From assembly GCA_016290615.1 (NCBI GenBank), contig JAEEUS010000005.1:50265-114264 (forward strand): a DNA stretch of 64,000 nucleotides, given 5' to 3'. Below, piece after piece: positions 45,141 through 53,480 of the stretch; position 1 is the first letter of the stretch, and each line of letters starts with the position of its first letter. The translations under genes and the position numbers were made by a program. The notes below the pieces were generated by a model. The model did no database searches. It saw nothing but the letters and a program-made list of their open reading frames with translations, and was not told the origin of the DNA. This DNA comes from Lachnospiraceae bacterium. GTDB taxonomy: Bacteria > Bacillota > Clostridia > Lachnospirales > Lachnospiraceae.

Positions 45141-47115
45141 AGAAGAATACAATAAGCTGTGTGAAACCATAGATTATCACATGAACAGATATTATAACGA
45201 TGATTCACCTGAGATTACCGATTTCGAGTATGACAATCTCATGCTCAAACTTAAGGCTGCCGAGAAGGAGCATCCGGAGTGGGTTTCAAGTGATTCGCCG
45301 ACACAGAAGATCGGAGGCACAACAAAACGTGAAGCCGGAGTCACGGTAGTTCATAACGTACCTATGCTCAGTATACAGGATGTTTTTTCGAAAGAAGAAG
45401 TGATCAGTTGGGTCAGAGAAGTAAGAAACGTGTATCCCGATGCAAACTTTTCCGTTGAGCAGAAGATTGACGGATTGTCCATGAGCCTCAGATATACTGA
45501 CGGAAAACTGACACTTGCCGAAACCAGAGGAAACGGGCTTGTAGGCGAGGATGTTACCCTTAATGCCCTTGTGATACCGGATGTTTTAAAGAATATCGAT
45601 CTTCCCGGGTATGTAGAACTGCGCGGTGAAGTATATATGTCTCATGAGGACTTTGAGAGGTTTAATGAGAAGCAGGAAGAGATGGGAAAAAAGACAGCTG
45701 CCAATCCGAGAAATCTTGCTGCGGGAACATTAAGACAGCTTGACAGTACGATAACAAAAGAGCGAGGACTTCGCATGTTCGTATTCAATGTGCAGGATGC
45801 GCATGGCGGCAGCGAGAACCTTATGATAAATCATACTGAGGGCTTAGACAGACTGGCAAATGCAGGGATAGCAGTAGTACCGCACAAACTGTGCAAAACA
45901 GAACAGGAGATACTTGATGCGATAGATGAGATCGGTGAAAGTCGAGGAGATCTTGAATATGATCTGGACGGTGCGGTAGTAAAGATAGATCATATTGAAT
46001 ACAGAGATACATTTTCAGGATCGAGCAAGTATTCCGCAGGACATATCGCATACAAATATCCACCGGAGGAAAAGGAAGTCGAGATTGAAGAGATAGAAGT
46101 TGATACCGGAAGAACCGGTAAGATGACTTTCAGAGCACGTTTCAAGGAACCCGTAAGACTCTGCGGAACAAATGTGCAGAGAGCTACCCTTCACAACATC
46201 GATTTTATCAAGAACATGAACATCGCTGAAGGATGCAGGGCCATCTGCAGAAAGCAGGGGGAGATAATACCTGCGATAGTCAGGGTTACGGTTCCTGCCT
46301 CAAAAGAGTATGTTCCTCCAGTAGTATGTCCCATATGCAAACATGCTCTTACGAGAGAAGAAGATACATGCGATATTTACTGTACAAATCCGAGCTGCCC
46401 TGCGCAGCTTAAGCGTACTGTGGCTTACTTTGCCGGCAAGGATGCAATGGATATAAAGAGCTTTGGTGAGACCTATGTGGCGACACTTGTTGATGAAGGA
46501 TATATTCATGACTATGCGGATATATATGACCTTAAAGAGCATCGTGATGAGCTAATAGAAAAAGGCATCATGGGCAAGGAGAAGAATACTGACAAGATAC
46601 TCGAAGCCATAGAAGAATCCAAGAACAATGATGCATATAAGCTACTTACCGGACTGGCTATTAGAAATGTCGGTGCAACAACGGCAAAGGGACTTATGAA
46701 GCGCTATGCTAGCATTGATGATCTTATGAAAGCAGATGCAGCCGAACTTGAAACTGTAGATGATATAGGCAGCATAACCGCCGGATGCATACATGATTTC
46801 TTTTCGGATGATGACAACATCAGGATAATCGATAAACTAAGAACAAAAGGCCTCAACTTTACGGCGTTAAAGGAAGAGGGAGCAAGTGACAAACTGTCAG
46901 GACTTACTATAGTGGTAACTGGTACACTGCCGACTCTTGGCAGAAAAGAAGTTGCGGATCTTATCGAGAAGCATGGCGGAAAAGTGACTGGTTCTGTCAG
47001 CAAAAAGACTGATCTTTTGGTAGCTGGCGAGGCAGCAGGTAGCAAGCTGACTAAGGCTACTGAACTTGGCATAAAAGTCATCACTGAATCAGACCTGCTT
47101 GAAATGATCAAGTAG
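45133..47115 (+). CDS. ligA: NAD-dependent DNA ligase LigA
   Basis: The 660-residue protein is a full-length bacterial ligase. It has an Ia NAD-binding region (YYNDDSPEITDFEYDNLM), the adenylation domain with the nucleotidyl Lys111 in EQKIDG, and an OB fold. A four-Cys zinc finger (CPICKH and CTNPSCPAQ), HhH repeats and a C-terminal BRCT domain (LSGLTIVVTGTLPTLGRKEV) follow. It seals nicks in replication and repair. It starts eight bases before the end of rluF. Confidence 0.97.
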   Translation: MNREEYNKLCETIDYHMNRYYNDDSPEITDFEYDNLMLKLKAAEKEHPEWVSSDSPTQKIGGTTKREAGVTVVHNVPMLSIQDVFSKEEVISWVREVRNVYPDANFSVEQKIDGLSMSLRYTDGKLTLAETRGNGLVGEDVTLNALVIPDVLKNIDLPGYVELRGEVYMSHEDFERFNEKQEEMGKKTAANPRNLAAGTLRQLDSTITKERGLRMFVFNVQDAHGGSENLMINHTEGLDRLANAGIAVVPHKLCKTEQEILDAIDEIGESRGDLEYDLDGAVVKIDHIEYRDTFSGSSKYSAGHIAYKYPPEEKEVEIEEIEVDTGRTGKMTFRARFKEPVRLCGTNVQRATLHNIDFIKNMNIAEGCRAICRKQGEIIPAIVRVTVPASKEYVPPVVCPICKHALTREEDTCDIYCTNPSCPAQLKRTVAYFAGKDAMDIKSFGETYVATLVDEGYIHDYADIYDLKEHRDELIEKGIMGKEKNTDKILEAIEESKNNDAYKLLTGLAIRNVGATTAKGLMKRYASIDDLMKADAAELETVDDIGSITAGCIHDFFSDDDNIRIIDKLRTKGLNFTALKEEGASDKLSGLTIVVTGTLPTLGRKEVADLIEKHGGKVTGSVSKKTDLLVAGEAAGSKLTKATELGIKVITESDLLEMIK

Positions 47116-47161
47116 AAAAAGTATTATATTATAAGAATTCAAATAAAGAGGAGGCAATAAC

Positions 47162-48136
47162 ATGCCTGTAAAGATACAAAGCGACCTTCCGGCAAAAGAA
47201 ATACTTGAAGCCGAAAATATATTTGTAATGGATGAAGATCAGGCATCTCATCAGGATATAAGACCGTTACAGATAGCTATACTCAATCTTATGCCTGTCA
47301 AGGAAGATACTGAATGGCATCTTTTGCGTTCAATGTCTAACACACCGCTTCAGGTTGACATAACATTTGTAAAAATATCAACACATAATTCAACACATAC
47401 TTCAGCTAATCATCTGAACAAGTTTTATGTGACATTTGATGATATAAAGCACAGGAAATTTGACGGTATGATAATAACCGGAGCTCCGGTTGAGCAGATG
47501 CCGTTTGAAGAGGTGGATTACTGGCCCGAGCTTTGTAACATCATGGAGTGGACAAAGACCAATGTTACTTCAACATTTCACATCTGCTGGGGAGCACAGG
47601 CGGCTTTGTACTATCACTATGGTCTGAATAAACAGGAGATCGGAAAAAAGCTATTTGGAATATACAGACATAAAGTCATGAACAGAAGGACTCCGCTCGT
47701 AAGAGGATTTGATGATGAATTCTGGGTACCTCACAGCAGATATACGGAAGTTTCCAAAGAAGCAATCTATGGCTGTGACGAACTGACTGTTTTGGCCGAA
47801 TCCGAAGAAGCAGGCGTATGTTTGTGCATCGCTCAGAACGGAAGACAGGTATTTGTTCAGGGACATTTTGAATACGACAGAAGAACTCTGGAAAACGAGT
47901 ATAAGAGAGATGTAAACAAAGGACTCGATATACAGGTACCGAAGAATTATTATCCTGATAACGATCCTAACAATAAACCAAATCTTTTGTGGAGAGCTCA
48001 CGCGAACACACTCTATACCAACTGGTTGAATTATTACGTATATCAGCTCACACCGTACGATATGGATACGATCGGTGAAGACAGTGTATATACACATGCA
48101 GCGGCTTGTTCGCTGGTTGTGGAGAGCAACGGATAA
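47162..48136 (+). CDS. metA: Homoserine O-acyltransferase MetA (acetyl type predicted)
   Basis: The 324-residue protein is a full-length MetA. IAILNLMPVKEDTEWHLLR and NSTHTSANHLNKFY are family blocks. The catalytic Cys142 lies in HICWGAQ, and position 111 is Glu (GAPVEQM). In characterised MetA enzymes Glu111 goes with acetyl-CoA use and Gly111 with succinyl-CoA, so homoserine O-acetyltransferase activity is predicted. It starts methionine synthesis from homoserine. The ribosome site is GAGGAGG. No SAM riboswitch or T-box was recognised in the 46-base leader. Confidence 0.95.
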   Translation: MPVKIQSDLPAKEILEAENIFVMDEDQASHQDIRPLQIAILNLMPVKEDTEWHLLRSMSNTPLQVDITFVKISTHNSTHTSANHLNKFYVTFDDIKHRKFDGMIITGAPVEQMPFEEVDYWPELCNIMEWTKTNVTSTFHICWGAQAALYYHYGLNKQEIGKKLFGIYRHKVMNRRTPLVRGFDDEFWVPHSRYTEVSKEAIYGCDELTVLAESEEAGVCLCIAQNGRQVFVQGHFEYDRRTLENEYKRDVNKGLDIQVPKNYYPDNDPNNKPNLLWRAHANTLYTNWLNYYVYQLTPYDMDTIGEDSVYTHAAACSLVVESNG

Positions 48137-48145
48137 GTATTATAT

Positions 48146-48184
48146 GGAGCGATCATTCGATTTATCTGAATGATTGCTCTTTTT
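48146..48184 (+). terminator. Terminator after metA
   Basis: GAGCGATCATTC (48146-48157) pairs with GAATGATTGCTC (48167-48178) over 12 positions, one of them G-T. A T run follows. Confidence 0.92.
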
Positions 48185-48247
48185 TGTTATATATGTATTC
48201 CGTTAGGAAAAGAAGAATAGATATAAAAGAAGACATATATTTTTTGC

Positions 48248-48298
48248 TTGACAGTATACTCCCCCTCAGTATACATTGAAATAGTACCGGGGAGTATT
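48248..48298 (+). promoter_or_regulatory. Copper-operon promoter with CsoR-type operator candidates
   Basis: TTGACA (48248-48253) and TATACA (48270-48275) have a 16-base spacer. GTATACTCCCCCTCAGTATAC fills the spacer, and AGTACCGGGGAGTATT follows at about +1 to +20. ATACTCCCC and GGGGAGTAT are inverted copies. C/G-run half sites with flanking AT resemble CsoR operators, and csoR is the last gene of this unit. Confidence 0.6.
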
Positions 48299-48410
48299 AT
48301 TGCGATACTAGTTTACTTATGAATGAGTTTGGAGCAGAATCTTGGAATAAGCCGGGATGTTTTTTACTAGTGATTAAGATGCCAGATGTTGATAGATTAG
48401 GAGCATGGAA

Positions 48411-50972
48411 ATGACTCAGTATATAGTTATAGGAATGACATGTGCGGCATGTCAGGCCAGGGTGGAAAAAGCAGTAGGAAAAGTTGAGGGTGTAAGAAAC
48501 GTAAGTGTTTCTCTTCTTACTAATTCCATGGGTGTTGATGGCGATGCCAGTGAGGCCGACGTTATCAGGGCGGTTGAAGAGGCCGGATACGGAGCAAAAC
48601 CAAAGAATAGTACGGATTCAAAAGCAAATAAGGACAAGTTGAGTTTATCGCAGAAGCTGGCAGCTGAGGAGGAGGCGTTAAAGGATCACGAGACGCCGAA
48701 ACTTGTGAAGAGACTTGCATGGTCGATAGTTTTCCTTTTAGTCCTGATGTATATAACAATGGGACACAACATGCTTAATCTGCCGGTTCTTGCTTCGCTT
48801 GAGCACAATCATCTTGGACTTGCTCTTACACAGATGATCCTTGCTATCATTGTGATGTACATCAACAGAGCTTTTTTCATCTTAGGATTCAGATCTCTTT
48901 TTCATGGGAGTCCGAATATGGATGCTCTGGTTGCACTGGGTTCATCTGTATCCTTTGGATGGTCATTATATGTTATTTATAAAATGACAGTTATGATCAC
49001 AAATGGAACATCTAACGCTGATATCATGGAGATTTATCACAGCCAGCTGTACTTTGAGTCTGCTGCAATGATACCTGCACTTATCACGGTGGGAAAAACT
49101 CTTGAATCCCTGTCTAAAGGAAGAACAACAGATGCACTTAAGAATTTGATGAGGATGGCTCCAAAAACAGCTACCATTGAGCGCGATGGAAAAGAAGTAT
49201 TGGTGGATATCGATGAGGTTTTGGCAGGAGATATATTTGTTGTAAAACCAGGAGAATCAATACCGGTCGACGGGATGGTAATAGAAGGTGAAACTGCCGT
49301 TGATGAATCTGCACTTACAGGAGAATCAATTCCTGTAGATAAATCAATAGGAGACATTGTAAGTGCCGCGACAATAAATCAGTCGGGATTTTTCAGAGCA
49401 AAAGCAAGCCGAGTCGGTGAAGACACGACTTTTTCGCAGATTATACAGATGGTAAGTGACGCGGCAGCTACAAAAGCTCCGATCGCAAGGATAGCAGACA
49501 AAGTGTCCGGAGTTTTTGTCCCGGCTGTCATAGCTATATCTATTGTGGTTTTTATCATATGGTTTGCTCTGGGAGAGGGAATAACGTTTGCTCTTGAAAG
49601 AGCCATAAGCGTGCTGGTAATAAGTTGTCCATGTGCACTCGGACTTGCTACACCTGTTGCAATCATGGTCGGGAATGGAATGGGTGCCAAAAACGGAATA
49701 CTCTTCAAGACTAGCGAGGCTTTAGAATCCGCAGGGAAGCTTAAGATCGTGGTTCTTGATAAGACCGGTACCATTACTGCAGGAAAGCCCGAAGTAACGG
49801 ATGTTATTGTGGCTGATAGTGTGACACAAGAAGAACTGGTCACAACAGCTTACCTTATGGAAGCAAGGAGTGAACATCCTCTTGCCAAAGCGATAGTAAA
49901 TTCAGTTGATGATCAGCCTTGTCCGGTTCATCCAGTCATTAACTGGAAAGCTCTTCCGGGAAATGGTATTTCAGCTGAACAGGACGGAGTAAATCTCTAT
50001 GCTGGTTCCGGAAAGTTTATCCGTACTGTGTGCAAGATGGATACGATAATGGAACAGGAGGAGCAGCGTCTATCAAATGAAGGTAAGACGCCACTGTTTT
50101 TTGTTAGAGGAGAAAAACTCCTTGGGATAATCGCAGTAGCGGATGTTATCAAAGAAGATTCTTATAAAGCAGTAAAAGAACTGCAGAACATGGGTATGGA
50201 AGTGGTTATGCTGACCGGAGATAACGAGAGGACAGCAAGGGCGATCGGAAAGCAGGCAGGAGTAGATAAAGTCATCGCGGGAGTGCTTCCAGACGGAAAA
50301 GAATCTGCTATAAAAAGACTGCAACAATACGGGAAAGTTGCAATGGTGGGAGACGGGATAAATGATTCACCTGCGCTTACCCGCGCAGATATCGGAATCG
50401 CGATAGGAGCCGGTGCCGATGTTGCACTTGATTCAGCCGATGTTGTACTGATGAATTCAAAACTTTCAGATGTATCTGCTGCCATAAGGCTAAGTCGTGC
50501 GACGCTTAAGAATATATATGAGAATCTCTTCTGGGCATTTGCATATAACATAATCCTCATACCTATGGCGGCGGGGGTATATAGAGGTATTCATATGAAC
50601 CCGATGTGGGGTGCTGCAGCCATGTCTCTGTCTAGCTTTACGGTTTGTATGAATGCACTGAGGCTTAATCTTTTTAATGTTCATGATGCTTCGCATGACA
50701 AAAAAGCAAAACATCCTGCTTCTTTAGAGGAATTAAATAATATTCAAACGGAGGAAAAGAAAATGACTAAGACACTAAATGTAGAAGGAATGATGTGCGA
50801 GCATTGTGAGGCTCGTGTAAAAAAGGCACTTGAGGCAATTGAAGGTGTTGAGAATGCAGTTGCAGATCATAATGCCAACACTGCTGTAGTGACACTTAAT
50901 GCAGAGGTGTCAGACGATGTGCTTCGCAAAGCTGTAGAAGATCAGGATTACAAGGTCATTTCGGTTAATTAA
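48411..50972 (+). CDS. copA: Copper-exporting P1B-type ATPase CopA fused to a C-terminal CopZ-like domain
   Basis: ATG 48411 is preferred over 48405 because AGGAG at 48399-48403 gives correct spacing only for the later codon; 853 residues result. An N-terminal HMA domain has CAAC at 11-14. The P-type core shows the CPC ion motif (406-408), DKTGT from Asp450, SEHPLAKA and GDGINDSPAL. The membrane motifs YN and MSLSS indicate Cu(I) export. After the last helices comes a linker and a second HMA domain with CEHC (796-799). A C-terminal HMA is unusual for CopA and reads as a fused copper chaperone. CsoR, encoded downstream, is the likely regulator. Confidence 0.95.
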   Translation: MTQYIVIGMTCAACQARVEKAVGKVEGVRNVSVSLLTNSMGVDGDASEADVIRAVEEAGYGAKPKNSTDSKANKDKLSLSQKLAAEEEALKDHETPKLVKRLAWSIVFLLVLMYITMGHNMLNLPVLASLEHNHLGLALTQMILAIIVMYINRAFFILGFRSLFHGSPNMDALVALGSSVSFGWSLYVIYKMTVMITNGTSNADIMEIYHSQLYFESAAMIPALITVGKTLESLSKGRTTDALKNLMRMAPKTATIERDGKEVLVDIDEVLAGDIFVVKPGESIPVDGMVIEGETAVDESALTGESIPVDKSIGDIVSAATINQSGFFRAKASRVGEDTTFSQIIQMVSDAAATKAPIARIADKVSGVFVPAVIAISIVVFIIWFALGEGITFALERAISVLVISCPCALGLATPVAIMVGNGMGAKNGILFKTSEALESAGKLKIVVLDKTGTITAGKPEVTDVIVADSVTQEELVTTAYLMEARSEHPLAKAIVNSVDDQPCPVHPVINWKALPGNGISAEQDGVNLYAGSGKFIRTVCKMDTIMEQEEQRLSNEGKTPLFFVRGEKLLGIIAVADVIKEDSYKAVKELQNMGMEVVMLTGDNERTARAIGKQAGVDKVIAGVLPDGKESAIKRLQQYGKVAMVGDGINDSPALTRADIGIAIGAGADVALDSADVVLMNSKLSDVSAAIRLSRATLKNIYENLFWAFAYNIILIPMAAGVYRGIHMNPMWGAAAMSLSSFTVCMNALRLNLFNVHDASHDKKAKHPASLEELNNIQTEEKKMTKTLNVEGMMCEHCEARVKKALEAIEGVENAVADHNANTAVVTLNAEVSDDVLRKAVEDQDYKVISVN
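50763..50972 (+). CDS. Possible independently translated CopZ from inside copA
   Basis: GGAGG at 50750-50754 lies eight bases before ATG 50763, in frame with copA. It would give a 69-residue copper chaperone, MTKTLNVEGMMCEHCEAR onward, of normal CopZ length with its CxxC motif. The site suggests that a former separate copZ was fused to copA, or that both forms are made. Expression from this start is inference. Confidence 0.5.
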   Translation: MTKTLNVEGMMCEHCEARVKKALEAIEGVENAVADHNANTAVVTLNAEVSDDVLRKAVEDQDYKVISVN

Positions 50973-51023
50973 TCATCAGGACAGGGATAAGACCTGAGTA
51001 ACCGGATGGAAGAGGATTTATTC

Positions 51024-51308
51024 ATGACAAATAAAAAGACGAACAGGACAGCACAGCAAAAAAAGGCCCTGATCAATCGACTTAAACGTTTGGAAGGTCA
51101 GATAAGGGGCCTGGAAAAAATGATTGAGGAAGATGCATACTGCAATGATATCCTTCAGCAGTCCATGTCAGCATCTTCAGCAATAGACGGCTTTAACCAG
51201 GAGCTTCTCGGGTACCATTTGAAAGGCTGCGTAACAGAAGGAATCAAAAACGATGATGAAGAGATTGTTGATGAGCTTTTAAAAACTATGCGTAAGCTTA
51301 TGAAATGA
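51024..51308 (+). CDS. csoR: Copper-sensing repressor CsoR
   Basis: ATG 51024 is preferred over 51006 because GGAAGAGG lies eight bases before it; the product is 94 residues. It is a CsoR/RcnR-family four-helix protein with INRLKRLEGQIRGLEKMIE at the DNA-binding end. The Cu(I) ligands Cys40, His65 and Cys69 have exactly the CsoR spacing. It releases its operator on binding Cu(I). It follows copA and probably controls the promoter at 48248. Confidence 0.93.
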   Translation: MTNKKTNRTAQQKKALINRLKRLEGQIRGLEKMIEEDAYCNDILQQSMSASSAIDGFNQELLGYHLKGCVTEGIKNDDEEIVDELLKTMRKLMK

Positions 51309-51322
51309 TATGAGACAATTAA

Positions 51323-52498
51323 ATGAATCAGGAGAATAGATTTATTATGGTGAGTATAAAACAATACTATATCCGAAATAAAAAATTCTTCAAAGCAGTT
51401 ATCGCTATGACTGTTATGATCATATTTACCAGTCTTCTTTCACTGATCACGGTATGGGCAGATTTTTATACTGATCACATCTATACATTCATACGTGATC
51501 CGATATCTCATATCGTCGAACGCCTGAGATTCCCGCTGGGAGAGATGCTGATGTATCTGGGTGCAATTCTGCTTATCATGGCGGTTGTATTTCTTATCCT
51601 TTTAATCTTCATTGGCAATAAGAAAGGCTATACTGCTTTTGTGTCAGTATATATAAAGAGCATTATCATTCTGATACTGATAGTACTTCTTATCTATTCA
51701 GTTCAGTGGCTCACACCGTATCGAAGCAGCGTGTTAGGAAAGAAGTCTAATACAGATAGGGAGTATACGGTAGAGGAAATACGTACACTGTATCTGTATA
51801 TCGTTGAAAACATCAATGAAGAGTGCAAGAATGTTCCACGCGATGATAACGGAAATGTGATCTATGATTCAAAAGAAGTGGCAGAACAAAAAGTATCTGC
51901 TGTTATGAATGATATTTCAAACGATTATACAAGATTAGAAGGCTATTATCCGACCATAAAGGCAGCGTGGTGTTCAGATGTGCTTGACTGGATGGGAATC
52001 GGAGGGTATACCTATCCGTATACTATGGAACTGACATATAACAAATATATCAATCGCTTCTATTTCCCAACATTATATGCACACGAGAGTTCACATCATA
52101 TGGGATACTATAAAGAGCATGAAGCCAATTTCTTAAGCTTTGTTTCCTGCTCTGGAAGTGATGATCCAGTGCTTCGCTACTCAGCCTATTACTACATGCT
52201 AAGGTATGTAAAAGACGAATATTATAAGAATAGCATAGCCTGTGATAAAAAAGATGAATACATGTTGGATATTAATGAGCATCAGTTGCTTCCACAGGTT
52301 ATAGTTGACGTTAACAATGCCAACAAAGAAGCACAAGAGCTATATCTTAGTGATGAGCATATTTTAGAGGATTATGCCGATGAAGCCGCCGAGATATCTG
52401 AAGTTGGGTGGGATACTCAGTCGCAGATACTTAAGGAATATGACTATGAAAATGTTGTATATCTGCTTCTGCAATACTATGACGGTAAACTTTATTAG
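51323..52498 (+). CDS. DUF3810-type membrane metallopeptidase
   Basis: The 391-residue protein has three membrane helices in its first 135 residues, then a soluble domain with the zinc motif HESSH (254-258) followed by Glu267 in KEHEANF. This is the pattern of DUF3810 proteins, which are taken to be membrane-linked zinc peptidases of the gluzincin type. The substrate is unknown. A second ATG at 51347 could also start translation; neither has a strong ribosome site. It follows csoR by 14 bases and may be read through from the copper promoter, but no functional link to copper is evident. Confidence 0.8.
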   Translation: MNQENRFIMVSIKQYYIRNKKFFKAVIAMTVMIIFTSLLSLITVWADFYTDHIYTFIRDPISHIVERLRFPLGEMLMYLGAILLIMAVVFLILLIFIGNKKGYTAFVSVYIKSIIILILIVLLIYSVQWLTPYRSSVLGKKSNTDREYTVEEIRTLYLYIVENINEECKNVPRDDNGNVIYDSKEVAEQKVSAVMNDISNDYTRLEGYYPTIKAAWCSDVLDWMGIGGYTYPYTMELTYNKYINRFYFPTLYAHESSHHMGYYKEHEANFLSFVSCSGSDDPVLRYSAYYYMLRYVKDEYYKNSIACDKKDEYMLDINEHQLLPQVIVDVNNANKEAQELYLSDEHILEDYADEAAEISEVGWDTQSQILKEYDYENVVYLLLQYYDGKLY

Positions 52499-52557
52499 TG
52501 TTTTGATTCGGTTATGCTGCAGATAAAAAAGAACTATGTTTAAAGGATGAAGTTGTC

Positions 52558-53280
52558 ATGAATAAACCTAAAATGATCATGTTTGACTATGGTCAGACAC
52601 TTATCAGGGAAGCTAAGTTTAACGGTGTCAGGGGAACAGAAGCCGTATTAAAGTATGCAGTAAAAAACAAATACAATAAGTCGGCCGCAGAGGTTCAGGC
52701 ATATGCCGATGAACTCAATAAGGAGATTGGACGTTTTGACAGAACAAAGATACATCTGTTTCAGCACGAAGTTCCTAATCACATGTTCACGAAATATCTG
52801 TATGAATCTCTGGGCATAGAAGTTTCATTAACTCCGAAAGAAATAGATGATGTATTCTGGAATGCTGCAGCACCGGGAACTCCGACAGACGGGATATCAG
52901 AATTCCTTTCATTTTTGAAACAAAATGATATCCGAACTGCTGTTATCAGCAACATTTCATTTAGTGGAGAAGCGGTCAGAAAAAGGATCAATACTTTGAT
53001 CCCTGATAATGAATTCGAATTCATACTTGCTACCAGCGAGTATTTATTTCGAAAGCCAAATCGTCATATATTTGACCTTGCACTTGAAAAGGCCCAGCTT
53101 GAGTCTGGTGATGTATGGTATGTAGGTGATCAGTATAAGTGCGACATAGTCGGTGCCAGGGATGCAGGCATTTTTCCAGTATGGTATACAGGCGCGATAG
53201 ATACACAATACTATGAAGATAAAGAAGTTTTAATTGTAAAAGAATGGAATGAACTAATAGAATGCATTTTAAAAATATGA
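52558..53280 (+). CDS. HAD-superfamily hydrolase
   Basis: The 240-residue protein has the HAD motifs MFDYGQTL (nucleophile Asp9), ISN, RKPNRHIFDLAL and GDQYKCDIVGA, with a helical cap between motifs I and II. The second Asp of motif I is replaced by Gly (DYGQT). Some cytosolic HAD phosphatases of the YjjG-like group tolerate this, but it may lower phosphatase activity. The substrate is unknown. Confidence 0.88.
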   Translation: MNKPKMIMFDYGQTLIREAKFNGVRGTEAVLKYAVKNKYNKSAAEVQAYADELNKEIGRFDRTKIHLFQHEVPNHMFTKYLYESLGIEVSLTPKEIDDVFWNAAAPGTPTDGISEFLSFLKQNDIRTAVISNISFSGEAVRKRINTLIPDNEFEFILATSEYLFRKPNRHIFDLALEKAQLESGDVWYVGDQYKCDIVGARDAGIFPVWYTGAIDTQYYEDKEVLIVKEWNELIECILKI

Positions 53281-53306
53281 GTATTGAATGCTCTGATCTA
53301 ACAGGA

Positions 53307-53334
53307 TTACAATTTTTATAGTATATGATAAAAT
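53307..53334 (+). promoter_or_regulatory. Promoter of the leader-peptide/MFS unit
   Basis: TTACAA (53307-53312) and TAAAAT (53329-53334) have a 16-base spacer, with TGA directly before the -10 (extended -10). Confidence 0.7.
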
Positions 53335-53366
53335 GATCTCAGAATAGTTATCAAGGAGGTATAAGG

Positions 53367-53405
53367 ATGATACGCTGCGAAGTAACAGCTCCATGCAGAG
53401 CTTGA
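53367..53405 (+). CDS. 12-codon leader peptide upstream of MFS exporter
   Basis: A perfect AAGGAGGT ribosome site (53353-53360) lies six bases before ATG 53367. The ORF encodes MIRCEVTAPCRA and stops at TGA 53405. It is too short for the ORF track. Placed between a good promoter and an exporter gene, with pairing segments after it, it looks like a regulatory leader ORF of the attenuation type. The peptide has two Cys and two Arg; the inducer is unknown. Confidence 0.72.
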   Translation: MIRCEVTAPCRA

Positions 53406-53476
53406 GGAGACTGTATGGAGGAAAATGATTTTCCTCAGGCTTTGCTCACAGAAATTCTATAGATTTAGGAGCAAAG
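53398..53476 (+). promoter_or_regulatory. Candidate attenuator hiding the MFS ribosome site
   Basis: CTTTGCTC (53440-53447) is complementary to GAGCAAAG (53469-53476), which includes part of the AGGAG ribosome site at 53467-53471. The end of the leader ORF, GAGCTTGAGG (53398-53407), can instead pair with CCTCAG and GCTC in 53433-53447. A local hairpin GAGGAAAA-TGA-TTTTCCTC (53418-53436) also competes. Confidence 0.55.
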
Positions 53477-53480
53477 AAAA

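Noticed and set aside
47116-47161. SAM riboswitch or T-box ahead of metA
   Set aside because: The gap is only 46 bases and contains no such structure.
53367-53405. Leader ORF considered as a RiPP precursor
   Set aside because: It is only 12 residues with no core-leader layout and no modification enzymes nearby; a regulatory leader fits better.
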